NCBI GenBank assembly: GCA_958450325.1
Contig: OY288243.1
Location: 42,821,378 to 42,885,377, forward strand
Origin: Agrostemma githago
Lineage: Eukaryota; Streptophyta; Magnoliopsida; Caryophyllales; Caryophyllaceae
DNA: 64,000 nt
Direction: 5' to 3'
Positions 9,942 to 19,626 of this stretch are shown here, piece after piece. A program made the position numbers and the translations under genes. A model generated the notes under the pieces. That model worked only from the letters and a program-made list of their open reading frames with translations. It did no database searches and was not told the DNA's origin. Positions within the stretch are counted from its first letter, which is position 1; every line of letters begins with the position of its first letter.

Positions 9942-11046
9942 GCTCTTCGAGAGGATATGGAGAAAGACGAAAGTGGACTCCGAATTGGATGGTTATATCC
10001 GGCTGCCACGATTGAAAGTAGGTTGAAGAAAAAACAGAGGATGTAATATCCTACATTAGTAATGCATTCCTAAAGTCAACTCTTGGTGGTAACGAATTTA
10101 TCTTAGCCCCGATATGTGACAGGTAATACTAATGAATATCATCATCGTTGATTTACTAGTATTTTCCTCTTTTTTGTATACTACGGAGTAATAAACATTA
10201 ACGTGTCTTTTTTTTGTAGTAAGCATTGGGTCCTACTTGTGATTTGCCCTCGAACTTACACCATTTATGAGTTTGACTCACTAACCCTTAAAGAAGGTCG
10301 GAAGTTATACGTGAAGATGGTGGTCAATAGGTAAGTAAAAATTAAAAGCTTAATTTTGTTTGATTAACTTTAAAAACAAAATAAAAAACATAATAACCTT
10401 TGATTTGTAGGGCTCTAAAGAGGTTCAAAATGAGTGGTGGTGAAATAAAGGTCAAAAGAAATGAACCATTTTGGAAATCTATGAGGGTAAACGTTTAAAA
10501 GTTTATTTCTTTGTGTTTTCGATCATTTGAGCTTCAATTATTGGGATGAGAATACCGATGTTTTTGTATTTGTCTTGGTAGTGCCCTCAACAAAGTGGAG
10601 ACATGGACCATGGCTTCTATGTGATGCGGTTTATGCACGATATAGTAAAAAATTGCTCCACGATAAGTGACTTGGATAAGGTACGCTTTTCATTACTATG
10701 ATCCAATGGGTTATGAGTATGAACTGTGGTGGGGTAAGGAATCGTACGAAAAATTACTAATTCAATTTCCCTTTGTAAGTTAGAGTGAACTATTATAGGA
10801 TGAATATGGATTATGAAATTAGGTTCGTGAACTTGTGCTTGATTGGTCAATTTTGTGGATGTTGAATTTGTTGAAATTGGATATTTTGTAAATATGGATG
10901 CATATGAATTATGAATATTGGTCGATTTTGTGGCATTATGTTAGGTTTGGATCTCACGCAAAGAGCAACGGTACAACTACAGCCAAGATAAGCTTAATGA
11001 TGTACGGGACAAGTGGGCTTCTTACTTTACTTCTCGTTGTACGTAA
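9942..11046 (+). pseudogene. CACTA Ulp1/C48-type cysteine protease gene, spliced and broken
   Basis: Exons can be traced by reading frame and splice sites: about 9942-10122, 10220-10330, 10411-10486, 10582-10680 and 10945-11046. They read ...LRIGWLYPA, then (after a frame break near 10025) EDVISYISNAFLKS...LAPICDSKHWVLLVICPRTY (residues of both exons), YEFDSLTLKEG, FKMSGGEIKVKR, CPQQSGDMDHGFYVMRFM and finally DVRDKWASYFTSRCT before TAA. This matches Ulp1-like proteases carried by plant CACTA elements, which cleave SUMO-type conjugates. The His (SKHW) and Asp (EFDSL) are present. The position of the nucleophile Cys, normally D-C-G, reads D-H-G, so the enzyme would be inactive. The frame break and the Cys-to-His change mark a pseudogene. 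Confidence 0.75.
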
Positions 11047-11279
11047 AATGCTAAGTAATTTTAGATTTCTAAGTCGATTGTAGTAGAATGCTCTTTTGAA
11101 TGGTGGATAATATGTAAGTTGCATCACTATGAATCATTTGGATTTGACAATTTGTTGATGCCCTTTTGAGGCGTATATTGGCATCTTTGGTGTTATTGAA
11201 AATTTGGATGGTACCAAAAGTCTCAAAAAAAGGTTTTCTTTTCATTTTAGAAATGTATTTGTGGCGTATTTGTAATTGA

Positions 11280-11580
11280 TTTAGATGCGCGAAATATATT
11301 TATTTGCGGCGTCAGCCACCTAAAAAGCACCATTTACAATTCATTATTTGAGGCGTTTCCTACATAGAACGCCGCAAATAATGCGAGTATTTGAGGAGTT
11401 TTTTGATAAAGACGCTGCAGATAATGTAGTTATTTGAGGCGTTTTTCATAATGACGCCGCAAATAAGTATTATTTGAGGCGTTTTTAGAACGCCGCAAAT
11501 AATATTTTATTTGCTTCCCCGCCATTTGCTTCTTACCATAAAACGCCGCAAATGATAGATATTTTGGAGCCACAAATGAG
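11280..11580. repeat. Subterminal inverted-motif array of the CACTA element
   Basis: At least five copies of ATTTGAGGCGTTTT or its inverse (AACGCCGCAAATAAT) are arranged as hairpin pairs just inside the right terminus; one or two related GCGGC/GCAAATAA motifs lie inside the left terminus (6715-6775). Subterminal arrays of this kind bind the TnpA-type accessory protein in characterised CACTA elements. Confidence 0.75.
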
Positions 11581-11599
11581 CTTTTTTCTACTAGTGACA

Positions 11600-11752
11600 C
11601 TTCAAGTTTTAACGTCTACACCCAGGCCTAGTCTTTCAACTTTCATCGCTATGCCCAGACATAGTCTTTTAGTCTTCACGGCTACGCCCAAGCGTAGACT
11701 TCGAGTTTTAACGTCTATGCCCAGGCGTAGTCTTTTAATTTTTACGGCTATG
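11600..11752. repeat. CTATGCCCAGGCGTAG minisatellite, second segment
   Basis: Continuation of the array at 6530-6692, after the CACTA insertion. The final CTATG (11748-11752) is the left half of the target duplication of the Tat solo LTR. Confidence 0.85.
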
Positions 11753-13185
11753 TGTGGACATGTCATAGGTCCACCCCGACGCGGCCACGCGCGGGTTTGG
11801 GGAGGCGAATGAATCTCGTGGTAAGATTTATCTTGGGTTGAAATTTAAATCTAATTAGGAGTCGCCACTGAATTTTGTGGGAATTCAGACCCATTCGAAC
11901 TCACTCTACATTTAGGCGGATCGTGCACAAAGCACGGCCCGCTTTCAATGCTACAGTTTAGGGGTTCGTCTCTTTGTATTACAATACCGACGCCGAGTTA
12001 TCGATAATCGTGTATTGAATGATTCTCGTAGGCCAACGGCTTCGGACATCCGAAAATCATGGTTCTGAGTAAGGAGTGAGGGTACGTGTTGGGAAGCCCA
12101 CAAAGGACACCCAACACCGCCCGCTCTTAGCGGCCTCTACTTAGATATCGTTCATTTTTCGTGTACGCGTGCAAGTTCGACGGTTGAATGTTATGCAAAC
12201 AGTGTTTTACGAGATATAGAAATTGAATAAGTTGCTACGTTGCTTTAATGCATTTAAACTAATGTAGAAGTTATTTTAGCATGCGAGGTTCATTTTAGTA
12301 CAATAAAACAAACAACAAAAATAAAAGCGCGAAAAAAATATTACAAGAACACGGGCGGAATACAACCCGGAAATACAATATGACGAACAAAATAAAACAA
12401 ACGCAACAATAACGGAACTAAAAAAATAGATTAGACGACATGACGCGACGTGATGCTTGGTTTTGAAAAGAGTAAATCACGTGATGGACTTAACACGTGA
12501 TGACCGAAGTCGTTTAAAAATTATCGAGGCTTGAAATATGTTGAAGGCTCACAATTTTGACGTGACAGGGGCCACTCGATCGAGTCATAGGGGGGACTCG
12601 ATCGAGTAATCCTCAAAAAAAACCATGCCTCGATTTTGGGGTGCTGCTCGATCGAGTGGTCGGCACTCGATCGAGTGCCCCCTGTTCGAGCAGCTGCTCG
12701 GGATTCGGTTAATATAGTAATTCCGAACATTAATGTTTGAATTGATAACTAGCCGAGTAGCGTGAAATTATTATATGATTTAAACTTAACTCGGTTTATG
12801 ACACTGTAGACACCCGCATTTTGACTGCCAGGTGTCTATGGTAGTTTCCAAAAAAACACCCGATGATGATCGGACGTTAACGTGTTTCTACGCGCTCGGA
12901 TATGGGCACAACTCCATTAGTTGTTGGCTAAGCACTTACGGAGTACAAATCTCACAAAACTAACCTCAAAGTCAGGCCCAGCGAACTGTTTCAAGTTAAA
13001 CAAGACTAATTTGGGCCAAAACCGACACCGAAAATAAAATCGACTTTTTACGATTGGGTCAACCCCGGTCCAAGTCGTTTCCGAGATATACAAAACAGCC
13101 CCTCACAACATCAAGAGTCCAAGTCAAACACAAACCCATCGAAAACCCAGGTCACGGTCCAAAACAGCTGACCCGCGCGACCCGG

Positions 13186-13291
13186 CCACTCGATCGAGTG
13201 CCTCACCCACTCGATCGAGTGGGCCCTTATTCAAGCCCGACGGCTGACGCACTAGGCCACTCGACCGAGTCAGCCACTTACTCGGTCGAGT
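13186..13291. promoter_or_regulatory. CACTCGATCGAGTG palindrome array upstream of the TATA box
   Basis: Four copies occur in about 105 bp: two exact or near-exact CACTCGATCGAGTG, then CACTCGACCGAGTC and ACTCGGTCGAGT. The last copy ends about 29 bp before the TATA box. A further group of about eight variants lies at 14455-14680, downstream of the predicted transcription start. The reverse solo LTR carries the same motif. Perfect 14-bp palindromes at promoter-proximal spacing look like dimeric protein-binding sites; that role is inferred. Confidence 0.6.
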
Positions 13292-13319
13292 AATCCTAAC
13301 CGGGGGCCTTGGCTTTGCC

Positions 13320-13327
13320 TATATAAG
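13320..13327 (+). promoter_or_regulatory. TATA box of the Tat 5' LTR
   Basis: TATATAAG lies in GC-richer sequence, followed by ACCCCATGCACACACAATTTC and then the AAACCCTA-rich leader. Position about 515 bp into the LTR is compatible with a U3/R boundary just downstream. Confidence 0.6.
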
Positions 13328-15448
13328 CAACCCCATGCACACACAATTTCACAACTTTTTTGCCCTAATCGAACCCTAAACTTTACACACCTCGAAACCC
13401 TAATCCAAACTCTACTCTACACCGAGAAAACCCTAGCCCTAGCCTAGGAATCGAAACCCTAAACCTAGCTTTAGGAATTCAACACCCTAACCACCACAAC
13501 TCACCCTACATATCTCGAAACTCCCGTGCAAGCCGTCATTACGAGTCCATACCGAGCATAAGAAACATGTAGGTTGAGGGTGCCAATTCCCGTTCTTCCC
13601 TTCTTCTCTTCCTCTCGTCATTTTTCTCTTCTTTTTGTTTTTTTATTTAATTATCGCATCTGTAATATCGCTAGTACTATAAAACATTAAAATACTCGCG
13701 AATTTGTGTCGAGTGTGAGTGATGGTGGGATAAGAAAACCCGAATATACAAGTGTACTAAACACAGCGTTGCCGGTCGCTTATCCCATCACCCCGATCAC
13801 TTGATTATTGAAACGAGTCAACCTAAACAATAATTCGTTTATTTTCGTTTGCATCGCATATTCACATCGATTTTCCGAAACAAGTATTTTATTGAATAAG
13901 GGTCGAAACACGTTGACGCGGATCCGACATCACATAATCTAAAGGATTCATTACGATGTTGGAAAAGCCGAGGGAATCAAGTCTTTCAATTCAAGTAAAG
14001 TGTCGATCTTTTAGATTCGATACCAATTCCAAAATTGGGTGTCGAATCTAACGATCTTGTCAAATAAGTTAACTAATGCGATTTTTCGTTGATGCTAAAA
14101 TAATTGTCAATACAATTCATTAGAATTACGACATTATTAAACACGGAGGAAATCTACCATATCGCGGTAGTTAATTTAAGGCGACTTAAATTAATTTTCT
14201 ATTATTTTCACTCTAGTATTCCATATCGATTCAATAATCGAATATGGATACAACGAGTATTTAAATTTAGAATCGAGTATAAATCCCATAATATTTATAT
14301 TTGATTCAACAAAATCAATGATTTATAAAATCCGAGTCGAGCATAAATTGTACAATATTTATGTCCGATTCGGTAAAGTCATCGAATTATCAAAAATCAA
14401 ACGAAATTTCGAAACCGATATAAAATTGCAAACGAACCTGGTTCGTACAAGTGCCACTCGACCGAGTGCCTATGCCACTCGATCGAGTGACATCACAAAA
14501 AACCGAAACAGAATGTCTTTAAGACCTCCACTTGGTCGAGTCTCACAGTGACTCGATCGAGTGGCAACGTACTCGGTCGAGTCTCGCAGTAACTCGGTTG
14601 AGTAGGGTCATGAAACCTGGACATAACCTTTTTCAGAGGTCCACTCGGTCGAGTCCCTCATTGACTCGGTCGAGTGGCCCTTTATCACGTTAAACCGTGA
14701 GTCCTACAATAGCATTCGAGTCTCGTTAACCGTTTTTCTGTGACTTAGGCCAACACGTGCCTAATTAATCACGTGAAACACCTTTTCAAAACCATGCATT
14801 AACTCATTTAATTTGCATCATTCTACATCATTCAATAATTCCTAAACCGTTATCATCATTACATCGTTACTAACCGTTTGTTACCTTTCTTGTTGATTTA
14901 TTGTTCGTTTTATTGTACTATAATGAACCCGCATGCTAAAATACAACTTTGACGTTAAGATTTTAGTTGCATTAAATCGACATAGAAACCCTTTCAATTT
15001 CTCACATGTTTAGGGAAAATACTGTTTGCATAACATTTTCCCGTTTAACTAACGCGCGTATTAGAAAGTCAATCGATATCCTAGTAGAGGCCGCTAATGT
15101 GCGGGCGGGGTTGGGTGTCCTTCGTGGGCTTCCCAACACGTACCCTCACCCCTTACTTAGAACCTCGGTTTCCGGATGCCCGAAACCGTTGGCGCACGAG
15201 AGTCATTCAATACACGATATCCGATAATGTCGGTATCGGTATCAAATGCTAAGGGACGAACCCAATAAACTCTGACATCGGAAATCGGCCGTATTTTGTA
15301 CACGACCCACTACGACATAGAGTGGGTTCGAACGGGCCCGAACTCCCATAAAGTTCGGTGGCGACTCCTCTTTGATTCATATGAAGATTCATTCGCCTCC
15401 CCAAACCCGCGCGTGGCCGCGTCGGGGTGGACCTATGTCATGTCCACA

Positions 15449-15472
15449 ATTTGGCGACTCCGGTGGGGATTA
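15449..15472 (+). other. Primer-binding site of the Tat element
   Basis: TTGGCGACTCCGGTGGGGAT begins two bases after the LTR end. The form TGGCGACTC..GGGGA is typical of Tat/Ogre elements, reported to use tRNA-Arg; I have not checked the tRNA match. Confidence 0.7.
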
Positions 15473-16702
15473 ACTGATGCGTGACTTACCATCGGCATCC
15501 TCAGGGTGAGACTCGAATACAAATCGTTTGAATAGTACAATACGCGTTTTAGTTTTACGGTTCATGCATAACCCATATTTTCCCGGGCCGGTACTGGTGA
15601 CCGACGTCCCAATATACCGTTGATGTACTCCAATATGGATATGTCAAAAGGTGTCCATAGTCGATTCGAGTGGGTTTCGCGGCATGTTCTAAGCTCTACT
15701 CGACTTAGAAAGTCCGTCCCGGTCAACGTCTAGACTATGTACACTGGTATAGACCCTCTATAGACCGACCGAGACTTAGTGTAAAGCATACATGGCGTCG
15801 TTATAATGCTTGTGTGACTACATGCTATTTGGTTTCCATGTCATTTTAAAAAACCGTCAACTTTTCAAAAATACATCTTTTTCAAGATATTCAATTTCAA
15901 AACCCGGGACATATACCGAATTTAGGACTTATGATTTTACTCAAAATAGCCTATTTCTAGCCGGTATTCTGCCCATTTCAAAACTCGAACATATTTTCGA
16001 ACTTTCAAATTTGGGGCCCGATGCACTTTTCATTTTTTTTTGAAAAAAATCGGGCCCTTCTTTGAGTTCTCTCGGATTTTCCAAAAAAAATCATTTTCAA
16101 AACCTTCATGTTCTTAAGACTTCCCGTATTTAGCAGTGTCGGGTCATGTCGTAAGTCGTCGAAGTCTTTAGCGTCGAAACTCTGTCGGTCTTATATCACG
16201 AGTTTCTTCCCTATCCCAGTCCGCCTTATTAGACTAAGGCAAGGCCCACCTACATAGGACATACTCCTACAAAGGAGGGCCCATCTACACAATCGAATCC
16301 AAAGTCTGAGAAATATCTCACGTGGACCTTCCTTCGAACAGGACTCGGCCCACAGAGCTGAATCCTAAGGAAGGCCCACCTTTCAGAAGTCACCCGTCTA
16401 GGTGTCTTTCCGAGTCAACCTTTTACAAGGCATAACCCTATAACAAAAGGTTCGTGGTCCTTACGTCTAAGGGTCACTCGTCCAACACTCGAGTATTAAC
16501 AAAATCTTCAATCCCGCTGGAGGGCTATTCTCCGACGGAGTGATTAATCACAGTCACTCCGAGAATCGTACCCTACACATTTGTCTTAGGGGAGTCTAAC
16601 CCGAGTTAAACCGGAGTCGTCTCTCCTCCCGCGCTATTTCCTATGCCTTGGTGAATTTGAGTTCCGAAGCAACTTTACTGATTACGCGGTATTCTTACAG
16701 AC
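15473..16702 (+). other. Leader between primer site and gag
   Basis: 1.2 kb of non-coding sequence, rich in GGCCCACCT and CGAGT strings, with no supported ORF. It ends 20 bp after GATTACGCGGTATTC, just before the gag ATG. A long leader ahead of gag is usual in the Tat/Ogre lineage. Confidence 0.6.
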
Positions 16703-17560
16703 ATGCCACCGCAAACCAGACATCAAAAGATGCAAGGAACTTTGGACGAACTGAAGGTTGCGCTGGCCAAGATGGAAACTCAATTGACTACCATCCAGAC
16801 TGACCAAGCGACCTTGGCCACCCGTCTAAGTGCCGTGGAGAAAGGGACTCCTGTTGCTGGATCTAAGCCCACTGGGCCCATAGCTGAACTAATCAGCGTT
16901 GTTCGCAAACTTGAAGAGCAGGTTCACTTGTCAACAAATAACTCGATCCACACGGAAAATACCCGTACCTATTCACCCCTGAATGATGAACTGCCCGACA
17001 AATTCGACCTTGCGGGCATACCAATGTTTGAGGATACCGAAGACCCGGTCCACCAGATCCGGGCTTTCAAAGAATTTATGGCTGTCAAGCGGGTGAAGTC
17101 CACCATGTTCAGACACTTGTTCGCTTCTTCCCTCGAGAAGCACCCCAAATCCTGGTACTACAGTCTCGATTCCAAGAAATACGCGACTTGGGATGACATG
17201 GCGACAGCGTTCGCTCGGAATTATGCTGATAATACCGAGATCCAGACTACAATGCGTACTCTGGAAGTGATGGCCCAAGAGCCCAAAGAAGGGTTCACTA
17301 AATATCTTCAAAGATGGAGGGCCGAGAGTGTAAAGTTGGTAGACAAGCCCAACGAGAAGACACTGGTGGAGGTGTTCATCAACAACCTCCTACCTTTCTA
17401 CCGCGTCCATCTTAGGTATGTCGACATTTCAAACTTTGCAGTGCTTACCGAAATGGGTATTAGGATTGAAGACGATCTTCGACATAATGAAGATCTGGGT
17501 GAAGCTTCTACTGAAGGCTATACTAGACATCAACTCGAGTCCTTAGAAGCCGACGACTAA
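16703..17560 (+). CDS. gag: Gag protein of the Tat/Ogre-type element (285 aa, complete ORF)
   Basis: The product is a retrotransposon Gag that would form the particle around the element RNA. An N-terminal coiled-coil-like segment (residues 8-50, TLDELKVALAKMETQL and following) is followed by the Retrotrans_gag core at about residues 95-250. The core has WYYSLDSKKYATWDDMATAF and the later FTKYLQRWR and FINNLLPFYR motifs. There is no zinc knuckle, and translation stops at TAA directly after the core; full Gags of this lineage continue into a nucleocapsid and pol. The reading frame is open over all 285 codons, although no pol follows, which fits a gag-only element. The ATG chosen is the first in the frame. 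A 112-codon frame on the opposite strand inside it is a shadow. Confidence 0.85.
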   Translation: MPPQTRHQKMQGTLDELKVALAKMETQLTTIQTDQATLATRLSAVEKGTPVAGSKPTGPIAELISVVRKLEEQVHLSTNNSIHTENTRTYSPLNDELPDKFDLAGIPMFEDTEDPVHQIRAFKEFMAVKRVKSTMFRHLFASSLEKHPKSWYYSLDSKKYATWDDMATAFARNYADNTEIQTTMRTLEVMAQEPKEGFTKYLQRWRAESVKLVDKPNEKTLVEVFINNLLPFYRVHLRYVDISNFAVLTEMGIRIEDDLRHNEDLGEASTEGYTRHQLESLEADD

Positions 17561-19584
17561 TGACAACATCATCCGAGAGTCCAGATTTGATTTAAGTCCG
17601 AGTCTGAGTCTGAGTCTAGGATGTTCTATTCCAAAGTCAAAGTCAGAGTCAGAGTCAGTTGTATTTTGTCCTCTTTTTCTAAATCCAATAAAATCAGCTT
17701 TTCCATTTTTCATATATACTTTCCTTATGTGTTTCCGATAACATGATGAACACCGTCATACACTGTGAGCACATGCACGTGACTATTATAGGCACATCTA
17801 TAATGACTGCAGGAAACCGAGCCCGTGTTTTCCTTTTACCTATTCCATGTCTAGTATAGAAAGCCACATTACTACCCGTAGCAGGAGCATATCGAATCAT
17901 ATGACAAATCCGGGTAGTCTTCTAGTTTGGGTTCAAGACGGGAGGCAAGCCCATTTCCCACAATAAACACCCATCCAATAAGATCAACCAACCCCTACCT
18001 TAGGTGTTAGTCTGACCAACAAAAATTCAAAGATCCCACGACCGGGGCTAAGAGGTCAACCAGCAAAAATTCAAAAAACCCATGACCGAGGCTAAGAGGT
18101 CAACCAAAAAATATTCAGGAACCCATGACCATAGTGAAAACGGTCAAATTCAAAGTTATCAGTACTCATACCATCCAATAGGGGAGTGACAATCAAGCTG
18201 GTCAGCTAACACCACACTCCGCCTTCCGAGACCTAGGCTAGAGACAGCACGGAATTTTGAGGATTCAAGCTCCATAGGATACCCCTAACCATTAGGGACA
18301 GACATGGAAACCAGATCCCGCATTATCAATACCTATCCTAATCGATGTCCGAGTCATCATAACTCGACTTCCCCCTTTCCTACCACATTACAATACCTTA
18401 CCCTTGAAGCCTTAGCTCCACAAAATCGAGCTCCAGATTTCGAATCATCAAGGTCACTTACGACCTAGCACCACATTTCCAAAAGCTTCCAATCCAGTTA
18501 CCAACCCCAAAACACGGGAACTCAACTTGCGGTCGGCCAAGAACATGCCCAAATAGTTCACACCACCTCTGGGGGCTACCCCGGAGAACGCTCACAGTTA
18601 CAGGATCAATATCCTAATCATTCTAGCCCCTTGATCAAGACATCATTGGGAATGCACCTAGCCTGCACCATTATGGCTAGTTACACACAAAGTCCTATTA
18701 GACTAGGCACCATAATATATCTTCCAATCCACTGAACTACGGCATGGTTTGATTTCACTACACGTGAATACGTAGGCAGCCTTTCAACAGAGGCACAACC
18801 ACCCACATTCACACATTCAAAAAGCGCCATCATTCCGGTCACGACACCATCATGTTCTCAACAGCTAGCTTTGTCGTCCTCGGGGCTTCTCTTAGGCGGG
18901 AAACCTTTATCCGCTCACAAAATCAAAAAAAATCTAGCCTCCTTCCTATAGTGTGTTCTAATACTCGGCTCAGTCGAAGACGAGAATCTGTCAGGACTCG
19001 AAGCAATACCCATTTTGGGCTGTACCCTAAAATCAGAAATCCAGAAGGGCACCAGACTAAAACAGTCTCATTACAGACTACTGCAGTCCCCCTATAACAG
19101 ATCGTTCCCATGTTGCCACTCGCCTAGGCTACGGAATAGCGCAACTCGAGAGCCTTGTTAAGTGGCCCACATCCTACCGAATCTTGATCCAACCCCTCGA
19201 GAGTCCAATCGTGTCAGTCAACTCGTCCGGTCACGTCCAGAGTCGAGTCTGTCGGTAGGCCTCTCTCTTCAAATGCCACTTTGAAATTTGCAAAACTTAG
19301 CCATTTGAAAAAATCTTTTTTGACAAGGTCAAGTTTCGGTCTATTTAGGCTGCAAATTTCTTTTCTACCCCTTTCCATTTTGAAAACCTAGCCCGCGAGT
19401 TGCTTTCAGGATTCAATTTCAAAAAATTCAAAAATTCATAAACTTCAAAATTTTAAAAAATTCAAACATTCAAAAATTCAAAAACTTCAAAATTTTCAAA
19501 AATTCAAAAATTTGAGAAAATCATTTTCCCCAGCGCGAGTCATTTTACTACCTACGTGTTGCATGTGACTCAAATACACGTGTT
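17561..19584 (+). other. Non-coding 3' internal region of the Tat element
   Basis: No pol homology and no ORF of note. It includes short repeats GAGTCTGAGTCTGAGTC and AGTCAGAGTCAGAGTCAG (17599-17660) and an AATTCAAAAATTC repeat tract (about 19410-19530). No polypurine tract was found before the truncated 3' LTR, so the junction near 19584 looks like a deletion that removed the end of the interior and most of the LTR. Confidence 0.6.
19410..19530. repeat. AATTCAAAA(A/C)TTC low-complexity repeat
   Basis: Short units of TTCAAAAATTCAAAA and TTCAAAATTTT recur about ten times. Located 55 bp upstream of the 3' LTR remnant. Confidence 0.8.
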
Positions 19585-19626
19585 GCGCACGAGAGTCATT
19601 CAATACACGATATCCGATAATGTCGG
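19585..19626 (+). repeat. 3' LTR remnant of the Tat element, left part
   Basis: It matches 15190-15231 of the 5' LTR exactly by eye (CGCACGAGAGTCATTCAATA and onward to ATGTCGG). The LTR part corresponding to 12805-15189 is missing. The remnant resumes at 30096 on the other side of the inserted element. Confidence 0.85.

Larger units (their letters stand above)
6696..11596 (+). mobile_element. CACTA (En/Spm) element with broken Ulp1-like gene
   Basis: The ends are CACTAGTAGAAAAAAGCTCA and its inverse finishing CTACTAGTG, about 24 bp of near-perfect inverted repeat. The 3-bp flanks are AGA (6693-6695) and ACA (11597-11599). Joining across them restores the minisatellite unit, which supports a target duplication with one later change. 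The right subterminal region carries many ATTTGAGGCGTTTT / AACGCCGCAAATAAT inverted motifs. Inside are a hAT-like MITE (7089-7383), a CT-rich leader-like stretch (7620-7806), a tandem repeat (8385-8645) and a spliced, frame-broken gene (9607-11046). A full Tnp2 transposase core is absent, so the element is non-autonomous. Confidence 0.9.
12805..15448 (+). repeat. 5' LTR of the gag-only Tat element, 2,644 bp
   Basis: It starts TGTAGACACCCG and ends CATGTCCACA directly before the primer site. It has a TATA box at 13320-13327, palindrome arrays at 13186-13291 and 14455-14680, a cluster of AAACCCTA strings at 13370-13500, and at 15090-15448 a block that is repeated inverted at 11753-12160. Open frames inside it (for example 13054-13293) are artefacts of the palindromes. 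Confidence 0.85.

Noticed and set aside
13186..14680. Spaced palindromes considered as a CRISPR-like array
   Set aside because: Spacing is irregular, units are palindromic variants within a plant LTR, and there are no cas genes; this is a eukaryotic retrotransposon.
16973..17311. 112-codon minus-strand frame
   Set aside because: Shadow of the gag gene on the opposite strand.
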